Shown: positions 35,201 to 43,935 of the stretch, one piece after another
How the letters are laid out: every line of letters begins with the position of its first letter
How positions within the stretch are numbered: the stretch's first letter is position 1
NCBI RefSeq assembly: GCF_023278565.1
Contig: NC_064678.1
Location: 992,001-1,056,000 of the forward strand
DNA length: 64,000 nucleotides
Direction: 5' to 3'
Source of the DNA: Colletotrichum lupini
Lineage: Eukaryota; Ascomycota; Sordariomycetes; Glomerellales; Glomerellaceae
Made by a program: the position numbers and the translations under genes
The notes under the pieces: generated by a model
Databases searched by the model: none
Told to the model about the DNA's origin: nothing
What the model saw: the letters and a program-made list of their open reading frames with translations, nothing else

Positions 35201-38200
35201 ATACTAATAAATTAGATTATAATAAAATTAATAATATTAACTACTCTTTTTTTACCCCGTTAGCCTCTAGAGGATATATAAAGCTAAACAAATAGAGAGT
35301 AGTAAAAGCTCTTAATAAGTAGGCTTTTATTTATAAATAATAAGAAAAGGTCCCTTAAATAACGAATATAAAAGCGGCTAAAAGGGCAAATCTAATAAGG
35401 CTAAAGCTTATTCTCTTAATAATTAAGGAAAAGACGCTATCTCTCTTAATATCTAAAAAAAAAGAATATAATACCGAGCATATCTAGGGGTAGCTAGAGG
35501 GGTCCTTTTTATACTACTTAGATCCCTTAAATACTAAACTTATATAGGTATTCTATATAAATAAAAAGTACGGCCTAAACAATTTTTATAAAATTATCCT
35601 AAATACTAAAGTATTATAATAATTAACTAAAAAAAAAGGGTAATTCTAAGCGCTATAAAAAATTACGTTAATAACGCTTAATACGTTAATAGTAAATATT
35701 ATAAAAATTAGTTTCGGCCTAAGCAAAGAAATCGTCGCCCTAAGTATAATAAAAATAGAGACGCACTTTAGAATAATAACTTTTTATATTTTACTTATTA
35801 ATACCCCATTTCTCTTATATCTAAAGAATATAAATTAACTAAGTATTATATTCGATAATATAAAGAATAGAATCTCTAGTAATAAGTACTTTAAAATAGT
35901 TAAACGACGATAGGGGTATGCGTTTATAAAGCTTACTAATAATACGAAGTTAATTAATTATTTAATAAAAAGTGAGCTTAGAAAATTATATTAAAAATTT
36001 AGGTACCCGTTAGTTACGAGGCTATATAACCTTTTAAAATAATTAAGTAATAATAATATCGAAATAGGGGCGCTAGAGTAGTTAATAAAAGTATATTACT
36101 AATACTAAATAAATACGCAGAGCCCACGCAGATTTAAGTTTAAATTACGTAATAAGCTTAACTTTAACTAGGAAATCGTTATCGATATTTTCTATTTAAA
36201 TAGTCGGCTAGTACTATATATAATCGACATAGCTATATTTTTCTAAATAGGGCAATTCCTCTAGGATTTATAAGTAAAAATAGTATAAGTAGCCCTATAA
36301 AAAAGCTAAATTAATATATACTAGGGACTACTAAACGGTATTAGAACCGATACTAATACTAGCTTTAAGTTAATAGAATTTAAGGATAATACGACGGCTT
36401 ACGGTATATAACTAAAAGTCGTACTTATTAAAGCGTACTATAGTATTAAAAAAGTAAAGAGGGTATATTAGTAATTAAAAAGGGCGTTTAGAATTATTAA
36501 AAAGGAAAATCCGGATTTTATTAATAACGAATACTTCTAGATAGTACTTAAATATTATAATAATACTATAGGGCCTAACGGACTTATATTAACGCTATTA
36601 GTATTTAGAGTATATTTAAGAACGACCTTAGCCTTATTACTATTACTAAGCATAAACTAACGAGCCTAAGTAATTAAAAAAGTAATACGAGTACTACGCG
36701 AGGTAAGTATAAAAAAGTAAGTTAACGAGGTAATTATTATATATAATAGGCCCGATATAGGGGATAATCTAAATATATTACTAAATTCGGATATATAAGT
36801 ATAGCGCAAAATTATTTAATAATAAGCTAGGCTATATAAATTAATTTTCGTTAATAAGCGCTCTTATATAGTCACAAGAGATCGTAACTAGTTATTTAAA
36901 GTATTAATTATAATAGTTAAACTATATTATATAGATCTTAACGAGGTAATTTCTAACTTATAAAAAAAAAAAGAGCTAAGGGAAACTATATAACCCGCAG
37001 TAGAGGTATAAGAAATTATTTTTAATAAAATCGTCGTAATAGTATTAATAAATAACGAGGAAAAGGAAATTGCTAAAAGGGTATTAATATTACTAGCGAG
37101 ACGTTATAAAAGACCACGACGGTAAGCCCTAACGTAGTAATTTATTATTAATAACGAGGTAATTAATACTTTTTATATAGTAAAAAAGAAAGCCGATTTC
37201 GAGCTAGTAGTTAAACTACGTAAAGAAGGCGTAATTATAATTACTAAAAAACTATATAAGGGATTAAATCTTATTAAAATAGATACTCTTTATAATCGAG
37301 GGGTTTATCGATTTATTTTATATAACTTAAAAAAATATATAAACCTCTATATATTTAAATTACGAATAGTTCGTAAAATTAAAAGGAAAAGAATACCCTA
37401 GTTATATGAGAAGTTTAGATATATAATTTAGGGGTATAGCGACGTTAAAAAAGCGGCGCTACTTATATAATTACTTATTATATAGCGCTATAACTAACGA
37501 TTAATAATAGTACTAATAATATTAATACGGAAAAAAGGATACGAAATTTAGAGCTATAATATTACCTAGGCCTATACCTAATCGGTTATAGAGTTTATAA
37601 AGAAAATCCTAGCCTATTTACTAAAAAAAATGGCTAGTAAATACTTAGAAAGTACGATTATTAAAGTACTTAAGCTACTATATAGGCTCGTAAAATCGGG
37701 TACTTATTAGTAAGCTACTTATTACGATTTTTATATTAATTAACTATTAATAGTTATTTTTACGTACGACCCGTACTTATTAATTACGGAGTACGAAGGT
37801 AATTAATTTAGGATCGTTAGAATATAAACTAATAATATATTAAGCCTATCTGATATTAATTTTATAAAAAAAGAGGATAAGGAGCTTTAGAAAGCGGGCT
37901 TTATAACGAAGCTAAAAGAGGTTTTTATAATAAATACCCCCTTAGTATTTAATAATAGGATTTTTATAATTAAAAGGGAAACCGTCGTTTTTTAATAAAA
38001 GGGGTAGGGCGAGAAAATTAACCTTATTAATTCAAATATAACTAACGTTAAGAAGCGGTATAAAACTAAGCTCGCGCGAGGGGTATATATTATAAATATT
38101 TATTAACTTAAAGTAACTTTTAACTATGCTAGGGTAATATAAGCTATAAATTTAACTAAATAAAACGTTAAAGTACTTAATAAGTAGCTTAAGTAATAAT

Positions 38201-38427
38201 AAATAAATTTCGATCGAGGTCTCGTTTATTACTTAATCGACTTTAAGATTAATAAGCTTTATATTTTTATTAATAAGTTATTTACGAATAATAACAACCT
38301 TATTTTATAATTAGGGTATATTATTATCCTAGTTAACGAGAGTATAAGCGAGAGCGAATTTATTATATACGGTAATATAATCTATTATTCATTAATTAAA
38401 AATAAATAAGTAACGAGAAGTATATTA

Positions 38428-38631
38428 GTGTTAGAGGTTTATAATATAATTAATAGCGTTAACCTCTTTTATATAATTTTAATAACGCTAAAGAAGATTA
38501 CTAATCGAATTAGCTTTTTACTTATTTTAATAGTTATTTATACTAATTCTTACTCGCTATACGAATGCTTTATTAAATTAAGAACGATAAAAGAAAAGAA
38601 GCTTATAATCGATATTATAGCCCTTAGGTAA
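38428..38631 (+). pseudogene. Remnant of copia RNase H domain
   Basis: A 68-codon surviving frame carries the pattern IVIYTNSYSLYECFIKL followed by KEKKLIIDIIALR. This corresponds to the TDS-SLYECLVKL...EKRLMIDI-ALR region of fungal Ty1/copia RNase H. The catalytic Asp of the TDS motif reads Asn (TNS), as expected from G-to-A mutation. The domain continues at both ends but is broken by stops. The following WINGKDNPADAFTK-type segment is still recognisable around 38660-38710 with a Trp codon turned to stop. Confidence 0.8.
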
Positions 38632-38872
38632 TTATATAAAAAGTATAAAATACTTAAGATCCGTTAGATTAATAATAAAAATAACCTCGTAAACGCTTTT
38701 ATAAAAGTAGTACTAAATAAGGGATTAAAATAATTCGTAAGTAGTAAAAAAGTTATTATATAAATAGAGGGATAGGTTATATAAAAAGAATAGAAAAAAG
38801 GGGGAAAAGGAGACGACTTAATAAACGGGCCCGAGGTCGAATTATACTTCTAACTGTAGTAGTTAAATTAAT

Positions 38873-38887
38873 AAAAAAAAGAGAAAG
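38873..38887 (+). other. Polypurine tract before the 3' LTR
   Basis: A run of 15 purines ending about 5 bases before the 3' LTR is the expected plus-strand primer site. Purine runs are common in this AT-rich DNA, so position is the main argument. Confidence 0.55.
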
Positions 38888-38891
38888 TTAG

Positions 38892-39096
38892 TATTAGATT
38901 AGAAGTTTAATTCGACCGCGGTATATAGCTAACTACGTAGGGGCTAATTAAGGGCCCTATTTATAATTATTATAACTAGCCTAACCTACGGTTAGAACCT
39001 CCTTTTTACACCTACTACGTAAATATTTATATAGTTCAATTGATCTCTTCGTTAACTACGGTTCGAACCAACTACCCTGTATTAGGGATACCAACA
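38892..39096 (+). repeat. 3' LTR, 205 bp
   Basis: Direct repeat of 32003-32207. Its right end (CCAACA) is less mutated than that of the 5' copy, while its left end (TATTAG) is mutated from TGTTGG. A TTTATATAG stretch near 39027-39035 is about 110-120 bases before the neighbouring ATG and could act as a TATA-like element. Confidence 0.93.
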
Positions 39097-39101
39097 CCTT
39101 C
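39097..39101. repeat. Target-site duplication, right copy (CCTTC)
   Basis: Matches 31998-32002 exactly and directly follows the terminal CCAACA of the 3' LTR. Confidence 0.92.
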
Positions 39102-39144
39102 ACACACAGATCTCTAAACACAGCTTCCAGACAATCCTTTCACA

Positions 39145-39898
39145 ATGGTCCAAATCGCCCTTTATTCAGTCACTTTGCTCTTCCTGGTGGCTCTCGCAGC
39201 TGCTTCTCCTGCTCCTCTTGTAAACTCTCGGGATGCAGTTGCTGTGGGTGACTGGTCCTGGGAACATTGGGTTGAGACAATCATTGCCGACCCTGAAAGC
39301 GCTTTATCCGTCGACGAAGCCCTTGAAGCTGCGGCCATATCCGCAGCGGCTCACGAAGGTAAATCTTTTATCCCCATTAATTGTCTCTACCTGAATGTCA
39401 ATGTTGGGTGTATGCATGCTAACATTATATTTGTAGATGGCTCACTTGATAAGAGACAGGAGCAGTTTCTCGTATGCAACGATGGCAAGCCTTCCGCTTG
39501 GGTATGCGAAGCTCGGTGACCTTCATTGAACAGGAAGTCAAGACTAACACTCCATAGGCACCTGATGCTGTGACGTGTATTAATTACCTTGCCGGTCTCA
39601 ACGCAAATTGCGGGACTAGAACAGCGACGGCGATGTGTACCGCTGGTAATGCGCAAATTGTTGGAAGTGGCAGTGGTGCTGGAGAAGTGAGCACCAACTG
39701 GTATGTTGAATTCAGTCTCTTAGTTCAAAAGATCCGTATAGATGGGACTAACTCTGTTCGCCATCCAGTAACAACGTTGCCCGCACTGCTGGACGCATCA
39801 TGGATCGCTGCTGGAGATCCGACAACACCGTTCAGGGAGGCATGCCGGCTTACGAACAAGGCGCCATGTGGGTTTACGTCTCAGCTCCTCTGATTTGA
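39145..39898 (+). CDS. Small secreted cysteine-containing protein (effector candidate 1)
   Basis: Four exons (39145-39358, 39437-39501, 39558-39700, 39769-39898) join in frame to 183 residues. The introns are 78, 56 and 68 nt, with donors GTAAAT, GTATGC and GTATGT. A clear signal peptide ends near residue 20-23 (VALAAASPA). An acidic, Ala-rich propeptide follows, then a Lys-Arg pair at 77-78 that fits Kex2 cleavage. The predicted mature part of about 105 residues has six cysteines (in FLVC, VTC, NANC, AMC, STNC and DRC), enough for three disulfides. I do not recognise a named family and see no catalytic motif. Secretion, pro-peptide, cysteines and position next to a retrotransposon make it an effector-like candidate; function is unknown. 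The coding sequence looks undamaged although the LTR ends only 48 bases before the ATG. Confidence 0.8.
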
Positions 39899-40159
39899 TT
39901 CAGACATCGATGCGATGGCCACGGGAGTGCTTTCAATGGCATATGAATGTGGCAAAATCTTGGAATTCGGCTGCCCCCAATGGCTTTTCCCTCCTGGGTT
40001 TGATAGACATAATCTCACAACCTACTACGCCAGCACCTACTGTGCTCGTACAAGATATTCAATACCAAGCTAGTGTGAAGCATGTTCCCTTTTATGTCGT
40101 CTGAGTGAACTTACTTCACAGGTCCTTTGGGTCATGAGATGATGGACGTAACTCGTTGC

Positions 40160-41000
40160 TTAATACGCTGCCCTCCACTCCATCTTCTGTTCCACCACGC
40201 CAGTTTTGCCAGAGACGTAATCCAGATACCCTTTGTAATAAGCCAAGGGCGCGAAATCCTCCTTGAAACTTGCCTCATAGATCTCGCCAACAACATCAGT
40301 CATGGATCCATCAGACTTGCACTTCAGTAAACATCTTCATCGCGAGTCAAGTCAGCCAACTAAATCAAGATGGCCTACTAAGGGAATGACTGAGTAAAAA
40401 GGTCCGAAACCCAAGAGATTTCACTCACGCTTGCCACCTTCCCTTTCCCTTCAGGATATCTCTCATGTGATATGTGTTCCTTTCGCAGATCGCCATGCAT
40501 AGAATTGATTTGGTCCAAGGGTATGTTCCTTGGGGGTTGAGACCCGCCCAGGGGAATGCTCCAGGCTTTGATCTGGCGCGGATGCTACTTGAAAAGGTTT
40601 GGCGTGCCCTGTCATCCATCAGTACCTCTTCTGTGTTATCTCGTATATTCAGAAAGGTGACTCACCTGAAGGCAATCCTTGGCTTGTTCCCATCCACTTT
40701 GTTGCCGACATGCGGCCTTACGGTGGAGTTTTTAGCAACAAAAGTTTCGACTCGTTCCTTGCGCAGTTCTTGGGTCTCAGGAGAAAACGATTTTCGAGTG
40801 TCAGTAACGAGAACAGGGTTTCCAAACTTTTCAGTAAGTAGGGTCCGGTTGATTGGCATCGCGAATCTGTAGAAACTCAATTTGGAGCCCGGGTAGGACG
40901 TAAGGGTTCGTGATTCGGCTATGGCAGGTGCTGCCTCTACAAGGCCAATCGCTACGACGAGTAAAAGGAGTCCTGCTAGTTGAGAGAATATGGAATTCAT
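40160..41000 (-). CDS. Secreted protein of unknown family (effector candidate 2)
   Basis: Exons 40666-41000, 40429-40608 and 40160-40334 on the minus strand give 229 residues (introns 57 and 94 nt, donors both GTGAGT). A strong signal peptide (about 1-25: LLLLVVAIGLVEAAPA) is followed by a basic, Thr/Ser-containing domain of about 85 residues, then a Trp/Pro segment (GAFPWAGLNPQGTYPW). Two cysteine pairs follow (LCMAIC and ACLLKC). The C-terminus is Tyr-rich (AYYKGYLDYVSG). The last intron's acceptor (GATGAAG) has little pyrimidine tract; I chose it because it alone keeps an open frame to the stop. The gene is convergent with effector candidate 1 and divergent from candidate 3. A TATAAG element lies at 41141-41146. 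No family recognised. Confidence 0.68.
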
Positions 41001-41140
41001 CTTGAGATGTCTGGCGGTGGTGGTGCTAGGAGAGCTAGAGATGCATCACACAAGTACGTAAACTTTCATATGAGTTTCGAGATGGGCTGACTCTGTTTCT
41101 CAGACTAATCAAAGATGCCTACGCAGGATCCTTATGCAGA

Positions 41141-41146
41141 CTTATA
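41141..41146 (-). promoter_or_regulatory. TATA-like box of effector candidate 2
   Basis: TATAAG on the minus strand, about 140 bases before the ATG at 41000. Position and sequence fit a core promoter element; not proven. Confidence 0.4.
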
Positions 41147-41797
41147 TCGTCGAGGAACAAGCTAATGCAACTGGAGTGCACACTCCGCATCTGGAGTTTC
41201 CACTTCAGCCTCCAAACTTGAAAGAGCATACGTAGGTAGGAGGCAAGGGCCCGATCGTGCGAGTGGGAGAGTCAAGGGAGAAACACCTGAAAGAACACAT
41301 GCGCCCTCATCTCCCATGTACGGCGCTCGGTGCCAAAGCCGTGTTATGCGGAGCAAAATCGCAGGGAAGCCTTTGTAGCACATAGGCGTACCTGGATACT
41401 CGGCGTCATCCGAGGATCTCGTCGCCGAGGTCCTAAGAAATGTACAAAAAGTCCCGACTCAGGAGGCGGAGAAGTGCCCCTGGGGTGGCCCCGACATCGT
41501 CGACCCGCCCAATCGAGGCAATGCTGAAGGAAGCCATTTGAGGACTAAGCCGTTGTCAGGTGCTGTACTGTGTAAGTATGTCACACAACCTATTCCCTTG
41601 CTACCTATGGGTAAAGAGACTCATCCGCCCAGCGTTGATTGCTGTTGTACCATTCTAAGTTTGGGGCTCACCCAAGTTCCCTTGTAACTTGACACTAAAG
41701 CATCTATGGCACCACGAAATGCTGACGTCTTTAAGCGGCAACTGCCTCTAACCCTTTATACCTCACCTTGGGTAAGTCAAGTTCAATTCATCACTGA

Positions 41798-41803
41798 TAT
41801 AAA
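41798..41803 (+). promoter_or_regulatory. TATA box of effector candidate 3
   Basis: TATAAA about 132 bases before the ATG at 41935, followed by a C/T-rich leader. A typical fungal core promoter distance. Confidence 0.5.
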
Positions 41804-41934
41804 GAAGTTGCATGGCCTGCATTGCACGCAAATGCTAAAGAGCGAACATCTTGCTCTCTCTTAGTACTTGGTTCTCTTCCCCTTTCCCAAATTCCTAATT
41901 ATTCACTTATCCAGTCGGTCCCTCGTTGCCCGTC

Positions 41935-42529
41935 ATGAAGACCATCCAGTCTCTACTTATCGCGACCATCTTCGCTTTTGATCCAACGGTACTTGCCGAA
42001 TGTAACAAGAGCGGCATGACAGGCGAATACAACGTTAACAACAACACCCCAGTCGACTTGAGAATCGTGTGCGCTCAGCTATCGGGCAGCTATGTCAAGA
42101 ATGAATTCCGCCGAATCTGCATCATGGATACGAAGGGTAGAAAGTGGGATTTTGAGCTTTCGGTAAGACAGAGATCAAGTCGTGTTTCGTTCCTTCTGCA
42201 TCTTCATCTCGGGTGAATGATGGAAGGAATTCTTCCTGACTCTATTTTATCGCTGACGTAGCGCTAGTATATCGGGAATGGTGACCAACGCGACATCGAT
42301 ATAGAAGAATGCTATAGCGGCATGAAGGCAGAGGCCGGCTGCGAGCGCGGCGGCCGGAGGAAGTATTGGAATTGGGAATACTCGTGAGTTTTCCCAAACG
42401 GGCTCGCATCTTTGCTAGAAAGATCCAATAGATTTCTGACCATGGAGACTTTCCAGGGCGGATCCAAACGTCGGGCAATGTGTGAATATGCACCCGTACG
42501 ACTTTGCAAGACCATTCGACGACCAGTAG
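41935..42529 (+). CDS. Small secreted six-cysteine protein (effector candidate 3)
   Basis: Exons 41935-42162, 42268-42383 and 42457-42529 give 138 residues (introns 105 and 73 nt, donors GTAAGA and GTGAGT, acceptors GCTAG and TTCCAG). The signal peptide covers about 1-21 (LLIATIFAFDPTVLA). The mature domain has exactly six cysteines (23, 46, 62, 91, 101, 123), basic clusters (NEFRRIC, GGRRKYW) and an acidic tail. Small size, secretion and an even number of cysteines are the usual effector-candidate profile. No known domain is recognised and nothing shows its target. It does not resemble candidates 1 and 2, so the cluster is not a simple tandem duplication. For intron 1 I used the acceptor at 42267 because the nearer one (42260) would give an immediate stop. 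Confidence 0.78.
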
Positions 42530-43935
42530 GGAAGGAACGATGGCCGGGTGTAAGGCTATCTAGAGACCCCCAAGTCCAATCCTGTCACCAGCCAGGAGGC
42601 GCCCGTCTTGGTCGACGGGTCAGGTCAAACTGGCTGGGTAGTGGAGTGGTCTACGGTCAACAATCAAATTACGCCCAAAGCCTACTCGACGACAGGCTAC
42701 GAGTTCGAGTTCGATTCCCAGTGTGAGCACCAAGAGATGTAGCCCCCAATTCGGCACCGGGGGGGTGAACTCTTTTTGTTATTATATAGTCAACGATCCC
42801 AGGCCTCACCGCTCGACACGTGACCTTATATATGGGTGTCCCATAATACTCATCACGAATACCAACCGGTTCCCGGGAAGCTGGCTTCGAGTTTATTCCC
42901 ATTCTCGATAGATAATCAACTTTCATTATGTATTTTGATGCCCTATATGTGACTGCACGACACGTACATGTCACTGACGAGACGTGTTACATGCCTAATC
43001 TCTTTCAAAAACATGAACACAGCACATTCTTGAGTTTGGAACAAGATGTAAATAGCACAATCGAAATGTGAGCTAGCTGTCTCTGCTGAGTCGGATAACC
43101 TCATCTCCAATCATCATTTACGACCCTTTTATCAATTGCACGCGTGCAACGGTCCAGTAAACTGAAATACACAATACATAGACCACGCAACGTCGTCCAC
43201 AGTCATCAACCCCGGCCCGGCCCCTGTCCGACTTCCCCGCCGCCGTCCAACGGAGCACCGGAACAACGACTCCGCAGTAGCAGTCTACCTCTCCCGGTCC
43301 CCACTCATTAAGCGCGGGGAGAGAGATTAGAACATTTAATCAGGGGGGGAGGGGGAGGAACTGCAAAAAGGGAGAGACAATTGATTGCAACGTTGCCATC
43401 ACACCAAGAGATCACAGCTGTTATGAGCTCGAGCACACTGCCATAGTTCGTTCCATTTGTTGTACGGAACTGCAAGCAGTATCTGGCTAGCCTCGTAACT
43501 TCCGAGCGTGTGGCCCAGGAACCGAGTTCCACTCGCGTTGCGATGTTGGTTCCTATCACTATGCCTTTCGTATCTTCAAATGTTTGCAATGTTTCCATCA
43601 CCTGAGGGGTAAGATCCCAACGACGCAGATCCGGCTACTACCTTCTACAATCGCACAGCTCTCATCACAAAGTTATGTCACCATGGTTCGCGCCGGGGGT
43701 GTCGCGCAAGCTGGGTTCCCCTCACCAAACATCCCATCCGGCTCCGAGCCCCCGCGCGCCGAGGTCACGTCCCGTCGCGTCATACCCACGATGCTCTGAT
43801 GATAAGATTGAAATGTCCATTGAAGCCAAGACCTCGTCCTGCCGTACTTATAGAAAGTCTTATCCTGCAATTGGGGAAGGGGAATAGCAACCCAACCCAA
43901 ACATCGTGACCGAAAGCCATTGATCGACCCTCACG
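42530..43935. other. Intergenic with a tRNA-like Pol III unit; GH20 promoter
   Basis: Contains the SINE-like unit at 42638-42777. Beyond it are about 1.1 kb without genes, and a TATAGA-like motif near 43849 about 85 bases before the GH20 start. Confidence 0.5.
42638..42777 (+). mobile_element. tRNA-like Pol III unit, possible SINE or tRNA pseudogene
   Basis: TAGTGGAGTGGTCTACGG (about 42640-42657) resembles the A box of Ser/Leu-type tRNAs. AGTTCGATTCC (42708-42718) matches the B-box consensus GGTTCGANTCC except for one G-to-A. A T5 terminator lies at 42773-42777. The spacing of about 50-70 bases is right for a Pol III promoter. The 3' part GTGAGCACC-A looks like an acceptor strand, but I cannot find a convincing 5' partner, so a functional tRNA is unlikely. 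A second copy elsewhere in the genome would be needed to call it a SINE. Confidence 0.35.

Larger units (their letters stand above)
32003..39096 (+). mobile_element. Full-length Ty1/copia LTR retrotransposon, RIP-mutated
   Basis: A 7,094-bp element bounded by two 205-bp direct repeats and a CCTTC duplication. The interior is extremely A+T rich. CA and TG dinucleotides are almost gone while CG and TA remain, the pattern left by CpA-to-TpA mutation on both strands. No open frame above about 60 codons survives between 32.0 and 38.4 kb. The superfamily and the plus orientation come from a remnant copia-type RNase H frame at 38428-38631. A purine tract precedes the 3' LTR. Gag, integrase and reverse transcriptase must lie upstream but are too eroded to delimit. 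The element is dead; any transcription would come from LTR or flanking promoters. Its right edge is 48 bases from the start codon of a secreted-protein gene. Confidence 0.93.
41001..41934. other. Shared upstream region of two divergent secreted-protein genes
   Basis: About 930 bases between the start codons of effector candidates 2 (minus) and 3 (plus). It has a TATA motif near each end (41141-41146 minus, 41798-41803 plus). This could be a bidirectional control region. Confidence 0.5.

Noticed and set aside
32003..39096. Functional genes inside the AT-rich block
   Set aside because: Stops in every frame and RIP-type composition; only a 68-codon RNase H remnant is recognisable.
42638..42729. 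Functional tRNA gene at 42.6 kb
   Set aside because: No pairing acceptor stem or anticodon arm; only A- and B-box-like words remain.
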